Assembly: GCA_026119935.1 (NCBI GenBank)
Contig: JALRMH010000049.1
Location: 215,685-279,684, forward strand
DNA length: 64,000 nt
Origin: Endothia cerciana
Lineage: Eukaryota; Ascomycota; Sordariomycetes; Diaporthales; Cryphonectriaceae
Direction: 5' to 3'
Each line of letters opens with the position of its first letter. The first letter of the stretch is position 1. The notes under the pieces were generated by a model, which saw nothing but the letters and a program-made list of their open reading frames with translations, had not been told where the DNA came from and ran no database searches. Below are positions 1 to 12,484 of the stretch, piece after piece. A program made the translations under genes and the position numbers.

Positions 1-1289
1 CAGTCACTCTTCACAAGCCCATCTTGGGGCCCCCCACCGATACCCTATTGTTGTGGGCCTCGCGTGGTCTGCAGGATCTACATACGTACGCGCAGATTCC
101 CACCCCTCTCGTGGCCTGCCAGCATCGTCAGTGAGATCTTAGATCAGCAAATAGCACCACCCAGGCAGGAGAGCTTGCAGGAGGGAGTGGCGACTGAGGC
201 TCAAAACGCCCCCTCATTCACCGACTTTTGACGTGTGTCAGTGGAGAAGGAGGAGCATACTAGGGCTGCACTGCAATGCGATGCACAACAAGACGTCGAC
301 ATGTCACGGCTCAACTGGTCGATCACTCCAAGCCAGCATGGGAAATTGCTTCTCCTAGTATGTGGAGGGGCGGGGGGACTGAGTCAGGGCTAAAGGTACC
401 GCTCGATAACGGAATGGGCATCGGGAGAGCACTTTCGCAAGATGAACTGTACAGTAATCCAATCCTCGTTGCCGAGTTTCACTCAAGGTTAGTAGAAGCC
501 GATGAGAAGAACTCGGCTTCCCAGACCTCCTGCCCCCCTTCCCTCGAGACAATCAAAAGGCACAAGGTTTACCTGGGTACCCAATCTCTGCCGAACGCCT
601 GAAATGTAGTCGACGAAGCCTCAGAGAAGGTACCATATGATACTACTCTTCTAGTTGATTTCGGGCTCGCAAATATCTAGCCGGATATGGGCAGCATGGT
701 TCATGCCCTCAGCCTGTCTACCGCTTTTAGGATACTGTAGTAAGAGGTATGTATAGAGCCGATTCGCCATCACAACACATCTGCAAGGCATCCGTCCACA
801 CGAAGATTGCCTCGAAGATCACACTGCGCTAATACACCCTCAGAACTACGTCATATATAGAAATTCACCGCCTGGAGAACCGGATGGTACGGCATCTCGG
901 CTCATAGTTCGAGGTTGAAAGTGCACTGCGTAGTAGGAATAATCCTACTATATGCCGTGCCTACATCGAAAAGTTCGACTTGGCCACGAAAAGGCCAAAA
1001 CGTCATGACTCGTCCTTGCACAGAGTTGAAGCTCCTGTATGGACTACGGCAGAGAACCAGCAGCCGGTCTTGTCAGTGCTGTCACACTCCATGCAGACAC
1101 TTTCATACTGAAGTGGACGTGCGCTAGCAGGGATGACTATTCGATGCGCCCCTGAGTGCCTGATCAATTTCTTATCTTATCGGCGTCACTGCCCCAAAAA
1201 GTCCCCGCGGCACGAAAAGCCTCCAAATTCTTGAACTCGACGTTGCAGACTTCACCAGAACCGCAGGCGACCATGAGAAGGAGACCAAG
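1..1289. other. No gene resolved; probable RPC2 5' flank
   Basis: I see no convincing coding region up to about 1160. The reading frame of the RPC2 first visible exon stays open back to about 1164 without an ATG, so a short upstream RPC2 exon may lie here, but no clear donor/acceptor pair and start codon stood out. The stretch 1-1100 is of mixed composition with many stops in every frame and no obvious tandem repeat. Confidence 0.4.
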
Positions 1290-4200
1290 ATGCCCATGAT
1301 CCAGGACGACGGCTTCGAGGCCCTCTTGGAGCCCTTCTACAATGGGAAGAAGCTGACAGACCCCATCTCCACCAAGGAGGACAAGTACCAGCTCCTGCCG
1401 GCATTCTTGAAAGTCAAGGGTGAGCAAGCAACTTGGACACTGTCTGCGCCGAGTTGATGTATGGGGCCATGTCACTCACTATTCCTTGCAGGTCTCATCA
1501 AACAGCATATTGACTCATACAACTACTTCGTCGAGCAAGACATCAAGGAGATCGTCAAGGCGAACCGCATCATTCGCAGCGATGTCGACAGCGGCTTCTA
1601 CCTCGAGTTCCTCGACATCCGAGTCGAAAAGCCCACCAGGGCAGACCAGGCGTCTTCCTACAAAGCTAAGAGCCATGTCACGCCTATGGAGTGCCGACTG
1701 CGGGACATGACCTATGCGGCTCCGATTGTCATCGACATTGCCTATATTCGCGACAGGAAGAAGATCATCCGGCGGAATGTCCTGCTTGGTCGCATGCCCA
1801 TCATGCTCAAGAGCTCGAAATGTGTCCTGGCTGGTGCGCCAAACTCGCAGATGGAGCTCATGAACGAGTGCCCCTTGGACCCTGGCGGCTACTTCATCAT
1901 CGGAGGAACGGAGAAGGTCATTCTTATCCAGGAACAGCTAAGCAAGAACCGAGTGATCGTAGAAGCGGACGACAAGAAGGAGACCATACAAGCTTCCGTC
2001 ACAAGCTCCACGCATGAGAGAAAGTCGAAAACATATGTCATCCTTAAGAAGGATCGTATGGTGCTACGACATAACATCATTGTCGAGGACATCCCCATCG
2101 CCATTGTCCTGAAGGCCCTTGGTGGTCTCTCAGACTACGAGATCATGCAGCTGGTAGCTGGCCCAGACGGCCGCTACCAGGATGACTTCTCTCTCAACTT
2201 CGACGAAGCAACCAAGGTCGGCGTGTTCACACAGCAGCAGGCCCTCGAGTACATAGGCACACGGGTCAAGATGGGATCGAAGACCAAGCCCCAATTCGGT
2301 GCTGCCCCTCGGCGCAACAACATTGAGGAGGGTCTCGATGCACTTGCCAACATTGTACTTGCCCACGTGCCTATCGAGGGCCTTGACTTCTACCCAAAAG
2401 CTGTCTACGTGGCAGTGATGGTGCGAAGAGTACTCATGGCCTCGCATGATCCCAAATTAGTTGACGATCGCGACTTTGTTGGTAACAAGCGGCTCGAATT
2501 GGCTGGGCAGATGTTGTCACTTCTCTTTGAGGACCTCTTCAAACAGTTTCAGGGGAACCTGAAGAACCTGATAGACAAAGTCTTCAAGAAGCCCACCAAA
2601 GCTGTTGCTTTTGACCCTCTGACGCACATTAGCTCGTCGGGAAGCTATATCACGCAAGGCATGAATCGAGCCATCCAGTCCGGCAATTGGAGTGTTAAGC
2701 GATTCAACATGAACCGGGCTGGCGTGACGCACGTGCTGAGTCGCCTCAGTTATATTGCCGCGCTTGGTATGATGACCAGAATCACTAGTCAGTTCGAAAA
2801 GACAAGGAAGGTATCCGGGCCCCGAGCCCTGCAGCCGTCACAATGGGGAATGCTGTGCACCTCGGATACCCCTGAAGGAGAGGCTTGTGGTCTGGTCAAG
2901 AATTTGGCCTTGATGACCCACATCACGGTCGAATCTGGCGAAGAGCCCGTCAAGAAGTTCATCCTCACCATGGACTGCGAAGTGGAACCGATTCGCAACT
3001 TTGCTGGATCAGAGATACATCAACCAGGCGGATACATTATCGCTGTCAACGGAACGCCATACGCACTGACCAGCCATCCGAAGCGATTCGCTGCCAGGTT
3101 CAGAACCATGCGCCGCCGGGGCTTCATAGACCCATTCGTGAGCCTCAACGTGAACTCCCACTTCAAGACGATCTTCATCGCAACCGACGAAGGGAGAGTC
3201 TGTCGCCCATACATCATCGTTCAGAACGGTGCTTCAACGTTGCGACCCGACCACCTCAGACTTCTGCAGAAGGGCGAGGTTGGTTTTGACGACTTCCTCC
3301 GCAATGGAATCGTCGAGTATCTTGACGTCAACGAAGAGAACGATACTCTCATCGCTTTGTACGAATCGGACATCACGAAGAGCACAACTCACGTAGAGAT
3401 CGAGCCCTTCACCATCCTCGGTGCTGTTGCTGGTCTCATCCCGTTCCCTCATCATAACCAGTCTCCCCGGAACACGTATCAGTGCGCTATGGGTAAACAA
3501 GCCATCGGCGCCATTGCTTACAACCAGTTCAATCGAATCGACACCCTTCTCTACACATTAGTGTACCCACAACGGCCGATGGTCATAAGCAAGACGATCG
3601 AACTGACGAGCTATGACAAGCTGCCGGCCGGTCACAATGCGACAGTCGTCGTCATGTCCTACTCGGGCTACGATATTGAAGATGCGCTGGTCTTGAACAA
3701 GGCATCGTGCGATCGAGGATTCGGGCGATGCCAGGTCTTCCGCAAATATACTGCTGAGATGCAGAGATACACTAACGGCCGTTCGGAGCGAGTAGGACAA
3801 CCTGAAGCCGACCCTGTGTCCAAACAGAAGATCGCGAAGCATGAGGTCCTGGATTCTGACGGTCTCGCGAGGGTCGGCTGGCAGGTGCACAGTGGCGAGA
3901 CCATGATCAAAAAGGAGACGCCCCTCGACACTGGGCAGAACACCATCCCAGGGGACAAGGGGACCAACGACTTCCGCGATACCTCCATCCCCTACCGCAT
4001 TCCAGACCCAGCTTATATCGACAAGGTCCTCGTCACGCAAACGGAAAAGGAGACTGTTCTGGTCAAGGTTCAAACGCGACAAACTCGGCGTCCCGAGCTC
4101 GGTGACAAGTTCTCGTCTCGTCACGGACAGAAGGGTGTCGTCGGCATCATAGTTGACCAGGAGGACTTACCCTTCAGCGATCAAGGTCTCGTGCCCGACA

Positions 4201-4838
4201 TCATCATGAACCCTCACGGTTTCCCCTCCCGAATGACAGTCGGGAAACTGCTCGAGTGTCTGACCGGCAAAGCCTCCATCGTTCACGGACGCAAGCAGTA
4301 CGGTTATGGCGACGCATTCCGATCCCACCCGGTCGAGGAAGTTAGTAAAGTCCTCGTCGACTACGGCTTCTCATGGGAAGGCAAGGACTACTTCACTTCC
4401 GGCATCACGGGTGAGCCCCTCGAAGCGTACATCTTCAACGGTCCCATCTTCTACCAGCGCCTCAAGCACATGGTGCAGGACAAGATGCATTCCCGGGCGC
4501 GCGGCCCGCGCGCCATCCTCACGAGGCAGCCTACCGAGGGTCGTTCGCGCGATGGCGGTCTGCGTCTGGGAGAAATGGAACGTGATTGTCTGATTGCCTA
4601 TGGCGCATCGCAGCTCCTACTCGAGCGGCTGATGCACAGCTCTGATGGCACGAGTATCGACATCTGCCAGCGGTGCGGGCTGTTTGGGTACAAGGGGTAC
4701 TGTCAGACCTGCAAGAGCACCAGAGAGGTCACGCAGATGACGATGCCATACGCTGCGAAGCTGTTGGTTCAGGAGCTGATCTCGATGAACGTTGGCGTGC
4801 GGTTGCAGATGGAGGACGAATTCCCCCATCCCAGGTGA
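1290..4838 (+). CDS. RPC2: DNA-directed RNA polymerase III subunit RPC2 (second-largest subunit)
   Basis: Second-largest catalytic subunit of RNA polymerase III, which makes tRNA and 5S rRNA in the nucleus. Two visible exons, 1290-1419 and 1492-4838, are joined by a 72-nt GT-AG intron in phase 1; the join restores the conserved stretch around KVKGLIKQ. The protein follows yeast Ret1/RPC128 along its whole length. Visible signatures are the NECPLDPGGYFI segment, KVSGPRALQPSQ, the MSYSGYDIEDALVLNK motif, the GDKFSSRHGQKG active-centre loop, NPHGFPSRMTVGK, and a C-terminal four-cysteine zinc site (CQRCGLFGYKGYCQTC). The length from M1290 is about 1158 aa, close to the family norm. The start is the weakest point: M1290 lies just before the conserved DDGFEALLEPFY segment, but a few upstream residues on another exon are possible. 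Identification is very secure. Confidence 0.95.
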
Positions 4839-5376
4839 TTAGGTGTCGCCCAGGAGCCGAGACAGCCTGAGAGGCAGGCGTACCTTTGTCATCGTCTGAG
4901 AAGATGACCACAGACAAAACGTCCTTTTGCACAGCGATATGGCGTCCGGGTTTGGATGGGTAAAACCAATACCATTCAGGTACATATGACTACTTAGTCC
5001 TCATAGTAAGCCCGATGAAGGGCATTGATATTACTACTCACCACTGAACCATTTCAGTTGAAAATTCCTGATCATGAGAAAATCGCACCATGGAGGTAAG
5101 TACGCGGATACGCGGCGTTGTAGACATAATCAACCATCTGACATACATGCTTCTAGTGGGCGCGTAGTGCTGGAAAATGTAAGAAGACTTAGATCAATAA
5201 TAACAAAAAAAAAAATTTAAAAAAAAATTTAGGAAACAGGACAGAAAGATTGAAGAGCAGATCACGAAGCCTTAGACCATTGTTTAAGCAGTGTATGGAG
5301 GAGGTGACAATGGCGTGCGCATTCGCTATCCATCAATATCATTGCTCATAACATCGTATCTGCTCATCGCCTTCCA
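4839..5376. other. Convergent intergenic spacer
   Basis: This is the 3' to 3' spacer between RPC2 (plus) and the RAD57-like gene (minus). It holds an A-rich run at about 5205-5232. I see no gene here. Confidence 0.5.
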
Positions 5377-6970
5377 CTACATCCCCTTACTTCGCCTCCC
5401 CCTAAGTATACCCTTCAACCCTCCCATATTGATCTCGAACTCGTCCGCACCCTCCAGCCCAGGCCCCATCCCCTCGACATGCGGCGCAAACACGACCTTG
5501 GCCCACCTCCTCCACGTCTTGATCGTCGCACCGCCCCCGTCGTCCTGCGCGTAACGCGACCGCCCGTACCGCGGCGCCTTGAACAGCGCAATCCGGCACG
5601 CGGTCTGCGTCGCCCAGACCAGGCCCAGGCTGGGCGTCTTCAGAGACCCTTGTGTAGGGTCGTCGCCCCAGCCGGTGAACCAGCGCTGCTGGTGATCGAA
5701 CGCCAACGCAGGCGGCGCGGATGGGTCAACGACCTCGTCGGGCGGCGGCGGCGGGGCGCGGGGACGGGGCGGTTCCTCGTCATCCTCCTCGTGCGTGAAC
5801 GATAAGCTTGACCGCGGCAGCGCGTCGGCCATCGACGAGGTGGGCTCGGCGGGCGGCATCGGCGCCAGCGGATTCTTACTCCACGCCGCGAGGGGCGAGT
5901 CCTCCGGCCCCTGCCTACCCCGAGCCCTCTGCACTCCCGGCGTGGCGACAGTCCGGTCCGTGGCAGGTGGTGGTTGTGGTTGGCTCCTAGGCAGCGACGG
6001 ACTCCCCACCGCCCCGAAGCGATCCGCCACCTGGTTTGATACCACCACGGCCAGGTTGTGCTTCATCGCCAGGTCGCGCAGCAGCATGCCGAGCCTCACG
6101 AGCTCCGCGCCGCGGGCGCCCATGTTCGAGCCCTGCGCCCTGCTGCCGGAGGCGGCGGGGCCGCGGTCGAACTCGGCGCGGTAGTTGGCCGCGACGCTGT
6201 CCAGGACGATGAGCCCGACGTCGCGCCGCTCGACCTCCACGGGCACCTGGTAGGTGAGGATGTGCTCCTGGGACTCCAGGTCGGGGGTCGTCGTGCTGGC
6301 GATGCCGTCGAGGGAGGGCCTCCGGCCGGCGGGCAGGGAGGACAGGAGGGGGTTGTGCGTGAGCATCTGCGCGAGGCGGCGCGTGGATAGGGGGGCCTCG
6401 GTGGAGATGTAGAGGGCGCGCCGGCCGGTACCGTGCGGCGGGGGCAGCTGGACGGCCAGGAGGAGGGAGAGCAGCATCTGCGTCTTGCCGGCGCCGGCCT
6501 CCCCCGCGATCTCGGTGATATAGCCCGTCGGTATCCCACCGCGGAGGGAGGCGTCGAGGGCCGGGTCGAGGGTGCTGATGGTGGACCATTGGGACTTGAG
6601 AGCGGCGTGGGTGTGTCGGAGAGGGGGGACGTGGTGGGCCTCCTTTCGGGCGCCATCCCCGCCTGTTCTCGCGGCTGGTCCATGGTCCTTGTCTGAGACG
6701 CCCAGGTCTGAGTGCAGTGCGCCCAGCACGTCGTTGCACAGCCGCTTCAGGTCCAGCAGTGGCAGCTGGGTCCGCTTGCAGATGTCTGCCACCTCCAGGG
6801 TGAGTAGGTCGGTAGTTGTCTGAGGCAGGACTGGTGTCAGCCTGTTGCACCTAAATACCTTTGGGGGCCAATGACACTGGTCCTACCACCTGTTGCCTCT
6901 CCAGCGCGGGGATGAGGCTTGCATACTGGCTGACGGGGAAGCTCGGCAAGACGCGTAGAAGGTCGGTCAT
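5377..6970 (-). CDS. RAD57: RAD57-type RAD51 paralog (recombinational repair ATPase)
   Basis: RecA/RAD51-family ATPase. By family knowledge it partners Rad55 to help load and protect Rad51 filaments during homologous recombination. Two exons, 6970-6890 and 6819-5377, flank a 70-nt phase-0 intron; splicing joins ERQQ to TTTDLLTL and gives 507 aa. Exon 1 supplies the conserved MTDLLRVLPSFPV N-terminus. The core shows Walker A GEAGAGKTQM (about residue 125), Walker B VGLIVLDSVAANYR and the LGLVWATQTACRIALFK segment near the C-terminus. Between the last two lies a long proline- and acidic-rich insertion typical of filamentous-fungal Rad57 and absent from RAD51. XRCC3-like naming is an alternative, since Rad57 is its fungal counterpart. 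The gene converges on RPC2. Confidence 0.88.
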
Positions 6971-8578
6971 GGGTAGGTGTTTCTTGTGAGCCTCATGAGG
7001 GAGTATGACTGCCGCGTGCCAGAGGGGTATAATTTTCTTCCTTCTTTCTTTCCCGGGCTCTGAACTGTGAAGATGGGCCGCGTGCTGTGGAGGTCGGTGC
7101 TGTTGCTGGAGTGGTGTATCTGATGCTAAAAGTCACGGGCGTCCTGGTGCGGCTCCAGAAAAGCTCTACCCCTGCCTGACCCTTGCTTAAGCCTCCTTCT
7201 CAACGACTCCCTCCGCCCTAGCCGACCACCAAAGGCAGTGGCTAGCTTCTTCATAACGATCCAGTTCTGGTCGTGGTCATAGGCGCAGGAGTGTCCTGTT
7301 ACTCTATGTCTAATATTCCTAGCTATTTCTGGACGCTGCGCGGTGCTAGCCCCAGGGCCTCGGATGGGGATGAGTCTAGGCAGGGACATGACTATTGAAA
7401 AAAAAGACTCTAGTACTACAGTTGGGACCTTTGTCAATTGGAAGCCCTCAGACTCAGAATATTCCCTAGCCATCGAGACGACTGTAGACTCCGGTGCCCC
7501 TCCTATAGGCCCTGCGATCTCACCACAATCAAGGCAGTGCTCAAATGATTACCCCACAGAAAGAGCCTGCAAGGGATGACGTTCAGATGGTGTCACAGTG
7601 GAAAGGGAAAAATCTGGTTTGCCTGAATGTAGATGAGTGGTGATCAGTCCAGATGGGAGAACCATCACCTCCCCAACCCCCCCCCCCCCCCCCACCAATG
7701 AAAAGAGTCAAACATGACTATCCTAAGTGGTGTATAACCAGACCCAGAGGCACAATGGCGAGCTGTAGCTCGTGGACAACCAGGCTGCCAGGCTAAGCGG
7801 CAAAATATTCGTCGTTTGCCCATGACACCTCAGCCTCACAGAGAGGTGGCAGGCAGCCAATCTCTTCGACATTGCTGTGATACCATACGGTACCACTGTA
7901 CATAGGGGCCATCTGCTTAGGTAACCGACAAGCTTTTCACCCTTCTCTGCATTACATCATATCCCAGGGGACACTACCCCGCGGCCCACCCTTCTGGGAG
8001 CACCCCAGGAACCGGGGATGCCACTATGGGAGGGCTGGAACCTCCCAGGCATGAATGTGAAGGCCCCTGGCTGCTATAGAGATCACCATCAACTGGAACA
8101 GAGGCTGCAGTGGCCTCACTTGTGTGTCCTACAGCCTCAGGTTACCCAGGGATAAGCAGAGCAACCTCACGAGGGGTAGTGGGCAGGTGGGCCAGAGCGG
8201 CGGCTGGGACGACAGGGATCCTTCCACCTGCTGCTGGGGTCCGCTGGCTGTTGCTAGCAGTTTCGCTGGATCGAATTCGAGAAGCTTCTCCCAACTGCTA
8301 GCGCCCCACTTCGAAACTGCTGCAGCTTTGAGCGCCCGTTTATATTTCTGCCTCAATGCTCTCCCACCTCCTGGCTGGAATTCTCGTTCTACATCAACAC
8401 AAAAAAACAAGCCTCTCTACCACCTTTTCCTACTCTCTTCATTTTCACATCGAGAGCTTCGCATCCTCTCTTGTGCATTCTTGACACGACTCTTCTGTGA
8501 TACCCCACACCCTTCTACCTACAACGATTCCCACCCCCACAATACCACACCCTTCTACTACTACGCACAACAATCACC
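6971..8578. other. Divergent intergenic region and HSP70 promoter
   Basis: This 1.6-kb region separates divergently transcribed RAD57 and HSP70. No supported gene lies in it; short open frames near 7126-7473 and 8124-8774 lack recognisable domains. It contains a 17-base C run at 7677-7693, a heat-shock element (listed separately), a TATA-like tttatatt at about 8339, and a pyrimidine-rich 5' leader just before the HSP70 start. Confidence 0.5.
8277..8289 (+). promoter_or_regulatory. Heat-shock element (HSF binding site)
   Basis: TTCgaGAAgcTTC is a perfect three-unit alternating nTTCn/nGAAn array about 290 bp upstream of the HSP70 start codon. A further GAA abuts it at 8274-8276. This arrangement is the known consensus for heat-shock factor, and its position matches the downstream gene. 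Confidence 0.75.
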
Positions 8579-9124
8579 ATGGCGCCCGCTGTTGGTATTG
8601 ATCTGGGTACCACGTACTCTTGCGTGGGTGTCTTCCGCGATGACCGCATTGAGATTATTGGTAAGTTGTTCCTCTCATCATGATGCCCTGGGGTCATCCC
8701 CCCCCCCCCCCCAAAAAGGAACCCTCCACCACGGCCTCGGCCTCAGCCTCATTGTACCATCAACGGTATACTAACTGAAGCTATAGCAAACGACCAGGGC
8801 AACCGCACCACCCCATCATTCGTTGCCTTCACGGACACAGAGCGTCTCATCGGTGATGCTGCGAAGAACCAGGTCGCCATGAACCCTCACAACACCGTCT
8901 TCGACGCGAAGCGGTTGATTGGTCGCAAGTTCAACGACCCCGAGGTACAGGCCGACATGAAGCACTTCCCCTTCAAGGTCATCGAGAAGGGCAGCAAGCC
9001 TGTTGTCGAGGTTGAGTTCAAGGGCGAGGTCAAGCACTTCACTCCCGAGGAGATCTCCTCCATGATCCTGACCAAGATGCGCGAGACCGCCGAGGCCTAC
9101 CTGGGTGGTACCGTCAACAACGCT

Positions 9125-9156
<32 letters not shown>

Positions 9157-10714
9157 CCAGCGCCAGGCAACCAAGGACGCTGGTCTGATTGCCGGCCTGA
9201 ACGTTCTCCGTATCATCAACGAGCCCACCGCGGCTGCCATCGCCTACGGTCTTGACAAGAAGGTTGAGGGCGAGCGCAACGTCCTCATCTTCGACCTGGG
9301 TGGTGGTACCTTCGATGTCTCCCTCCTCACCATCGAGGAGGGTATCTTCGAGGTCAAGTCCACTGCCGGTGACACTCACCTGGGTGGTGAGGACTTCGAC
9401 AACCGTCTGGTCAACCACTTCGTTAGCGAATTCAAGAGAAAGCACAAGCGCGGTAAGAATTGACACCTTCCCTTCCACGTTCTTTCCCTGTCCGCAAGAT
9501 GCACTAACACCACCACAGACCTGTCCTCCAACCCTCGTGCCCTGCGTCGTCTCCGCACTGCTTGCGAGCGTGCCAAGCGTACCCTCTCTTCCTCTGCTCA
9601 GACCTCCATCGAGATCGACTCCCTGTTCGAGGGTATCGATTTCTACACCTCCATCACCCGTGCTCGCTTCGAGGAGCTTTGCCAGGACCTCTTCCGCTCC
9701 ACCCTGCAGCCCGTTGACCGTGTCCTGACGGACGCTAAGATCGACAAGTCTCAGGTCCACGAGATCGTCCTGGTTGGCGGTTCTACCCGTATTCCCCGCA
9801 TCCAGAAGCTCATCACCGACTACTTCAACGGCAAGGAGCCCAACAAGTCCATCAACCCTGATGAGGCTGTTGCCTACGGTGCCGCCGTCCAGGCCGCCAT
9901 CCTGTCTGGCGACACCAGCTCCAAGTCCACCAACGAGATCCTGCTTCTCGACGTCGCGCCGCTCTCCATCGGTATCGAGACCGCTGGTGGCATGATGACC
10001 AAGCTCATCCCCCGCAACACTACAATCCCCACCAAGAAGTCCGAGGTCTTCTCGACCTTCTCCGACAACCAGCCCGGTGTGCTCATCCAGGTCTACGAGG
10101 GTGAGCGTCAGCGCACCAAGGACAACAACCTGCTCGGCAAGTTCGAGCTCACCGGCATTCCTCCCGCGCCCCGTGGTGTGCCCCAGATCGAGGTCACCTT
10201 CGATGTTGATGCCAACGGTATCATCAACGTCTCCGCCCTCGAGAAGGGCACTGGAAAGACGAACAAGATTGTCATTACCAACGATAAGGGTCGTCTTTCC
10301 AAGGAGGAGATCGAGCGCATGCTGTCAGAGGCTGAGAAGTACAAGGAGGAGGATGAGGCCGAGGCCGCCCGTGTCTCTGCCAAGAACGGCCTCGAGTCGT
10401 ACGCCTACTCTCTGCGCAACACCCTGTCTGACTCCAAGGTCGACGAGAAGCTTGACGCCGCCGACAAGGAGAAGCTGAACGCCGAGATCACCACCGTCGT
10501 CACCTGGCTCGACGAGAACCAGGCCGCCACTCGTGAGGAGTACGAGGACAAGCAGAAGGAGCTTGAGGGCGTCGCCAACCCCATCATGATGAAGTTCTAC
10601 GGTGCTTCGGGTGCTGGCGGCATGCCCGGCGGCATGCCCGGTGGCATGCCCGGCGGTGCTCCCGGCGCTGCCCCCGGTGGCGACGACGGTCCTACCGTCG
10701 AGGAGGTCGACTAA
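8579..10714 (+). CDS. HSP70: Cytosolic/nuclear HSP70 chaperone (SSA-type)
   Basis: ATP-dependent chaperone that binds exposed hydrophobic segments of client proteins with J-domain and nucleotide-exchange partners. Three exons (8579-8660, 8787-9452, 9519-10714) give 647 aa; both introns are phase 1 with clear donors (gtaagt, gtaaga) and branch sites (ctaac at about 8770, actaac near the second acceptor). The nucleotide-binding domain starts with AVGIDLGTTYSCVGVF and contains IFDLGGGTFDVSLL and IVLVGGSTRIPRIQKL. The substrate-binding domain follows, then a GGMPGGMPGG tail. The terminal EEVD recruits TPR co-chaperones and marks the cytosolic class; there is no signal peptide or HDEL. An upstream heat-shock element predicts heat induction. 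Codon use is strongly biased to C-ending codons, as expected for an abundant protein. Confidence 0.97.
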
Positions 10715-11091
10715 GCGGTCTCACCACAAGATCGCGTATCGCATGAGGGGTCATTGGTTTTTCTCAGTCATCAATTGGCGATGTGCTGTGGGTTGCTTAG
10801 ACGATTGAGTCCTCTTTTTTTTTTTTTTTTTTGCTATGACTTAATGATACAGGGAAAAAGTTCGGTTTGGGAGGGTATACAAGTGCATAGGTCGTACTTA
10901 GTCATTCCACAGACCGGAGTTGAATCCAAAAAAAATTCGAAATATCTAGCTAGGCCTCATAGCCACTTTGTGACATGGACAGTGTAGTACTTTGAAAATC
11001 TGAAGTATAGGACGAGTGGCCGTTTGGCGTCTGAGATGGGCCCTGGCCACGATATCTCTAGATTGTTTCTTTATGTCCCCAACGTCTACTC
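10715..11091. other. Convergent 3' spacer
   Basis: Short spacer between HSP70 (plus) and the Emi1-like gene (minus). It holds an uninterrupted run of about 18 T at 10815-10832 and no gene that I can support. Confidence 0.5.
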
Positions 11092-11979
11092 CTATGGTTT
11101 CTCCCTAAGCCCTTTGCGTATCCTCTCCATCCTCTCCATCTCCAACCTCTGGAACTCGGCATCGTCCACCTGCGGCGGCGCCACTGGCACCGAGAAGGCC
11201 TCGCCAGGCCTGACCCTCTCCCTCCTCTCCCTCCAGACGTCCTGGCTGCTCGGCCTACCCGGCCCGTACTTGTCGAGCTGCTTCTCCCGGTAGTGGGCCC
11301 GTATCATGTCCTCCTTGACCCTGCCCGCGGGCTGGCCCTTGACGCGCATGCAGAACCAGAAGTCGTTCCAGTGCTCGCTGCACGCCCTGACGGTCCCGTA
11401 CCGGTAGATGTTGTTCCACTGCCCGCCGAGGGACTGGCAGTAGAAGGCCTGGTTGAAGGCCTGCTCGCAGTCGATGGTCGTGGGCAGGAGGGACTCGGAG
11501 AGCGGGGAGAGGCGGGGTGAGCCGGTGGTGGTCTGCCCGGAGGAGGTGGAGGTGTCTGTCGTCGACGGGAGCGGGGTCGTCGTCATGTCTGAAGAGAAGG
11601 AGGAGGAGGAGGAGGAGGAGGAGGAGGACGGCGTCCGACCTGGCGCGGAGCTGCTTGCCCACCGTGTCGACCAGGAGGAGGAGGACGGCACCTCGGGCGG
11701 CGTCGTGGTGGTGGTGGTGGTGGTGGCGCCGCCGCCGGCCTGCTCCGCGTCCCGCGTGCTCTCGGCGCCGCCCATGAGCTCCTCCAGGAACCTGTGCACC
11801 TCCGGGTCCAACTCGGGAGCGGGGGAATGCGGCGCGGCGGCGCCGGCGGCAGCCTCTGGCGGCTGTGTCGGTGGCCGCGCCTGCGCTGCTGGGTCTTGTG
11901 GTGGCGCATCCCGCGGTGGTGGTGAGGACGTCGCGGGCGGGGCCGCCGCGGGGGCGGGGGCACCCCAGAACCAACCCAT
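11092..11979 (-). CDS. Emi1-type twin-CX9C protein (DUF3128)
   Basis: Single exon, 295 aa. Residues about 1-165 are low-complexity, rich in Pro/Ala, Thr and Ser runs. The conserved C-terminal part carries two cysteine pairs, CEQAFNQAFYC and CSEHWNDFWFC, each spaced CX9C, as in the DUF3128 family that includes yeast Emi1 (early meiotic induction, needed for mitochondrial function in yeast). Twin-CX9C proteins are usually oxidised and retained in the mitochondrial intermembrane space by Mia40; that location is inferred here. The MGWFWG start is common in fungal members. The long disordered N-terminus makes this protein larger than yeast Emi1. Divergent from the DUF3176 gene's 3' end; its promoter side is a polypyrimidine tract on the sense strand. 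Confidence 0.82.
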   Translation of the reverse strand: MGWFWGAPAPAAAPPATSSPPPRDAPPQDPAAQARPPTQPPEAAAGAAAPHSPAPELDPEVHRFLEELMGGAESTRDAEQAGGGATTTTTTTTPPEVPSSSSWSTRWASSSAPGRTPSSSSSSSSSSFSSDMTTTPLPSTTDTSTSSGQTTTGSPRLSPLSESLLPTTIDCEQAFNQAFYCQSLGGQWNNIYRYGTVRACSEHWNDFWFCMRVKGQPAGRVKEDMIRAHYREKQLDKYGPGRPSSQDVWRERRERVRPGEAFSVPVAPPQVDDAEFQRLEMERMERIRKGLREKP

Positions 11980-12484
11980 CGAGTCTCGCGGCGCTTGTTT
12001 CTTGGAGTCGCAGTGCGGCTTGCTGTGTGTGGGGGGTTTTCTTTTCCTGCGGCCGGCCTTGGGGTTTGCACAAGAGGTAGGAGCGGGTGAGGTAGGACGT
12101 GGTGGTGGATAATGTGAGGTGCGTATCGCGAGACGCTGCCGTGCTTTGAAGCAGAACTTCTTGCCTGCCCAAAATTCAGCAACCCTGACCCTGAGGATGG
12201 CAGGGCGCCAGCACTACATCGCCCCCCCCCCCCCAACCCCACCAGCGAAAAGAAAGAAAAAGAGAAAAAGAACAAGGAAAAGAAGCCCCAAAAAAAATTA
12301 AGGGAAGGAAAGAAGAAAAGAGAGAGAGAGAGAGGGAAAAACAGAAAGAAAAAGAAAGGGAAAAAAAAGGGTAGGAAGACCTCCGTTTCTGAAGTGCACC
12401 TGCCGCCTGAGGCCTGGCTGGCTATTCCTAAACTCACATGGAGATATTGAATATTCAAATATATTATCAGTGCAAGTGATAAGT
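11980..12484. other. Promoter-side spacer with polypurine tract
   Basis: Between the start of the Emi1-like gene and the 3' end of the DUF3176 gene. It holds a 13-base C run at 12222-12234 and an almost pure purine tract at about 12244-12370 with an (AG)n core. Read along the Emi1-like sense strand this is a CT-rich tract, a common feature of filamentous-fungal promoters. No gene is seen. Confidence 0.5.

Noticed and set aside
638..680. LVDFGLANI-like peptide resembling a kinase DFG loop
   Set aside because: Only about a dozen residues, followed at once by a stop, with no other kinase motif nearby; chance match is likely.
8816..9760. Long minus-strand open frame (314 codons) opposite HSP70
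   Set aside because: It is the antisense of a highly GC3-biased gene; such bias opens long reverse frames. No domain, no start context, and it crosses an HSP70 intron.
11583..12458. 291-codon minus frame rich in Phe and Pro
   Set aside because: Created by the polypurine tract and low-complexity 5' end of the Emi1-like gene; no domain.
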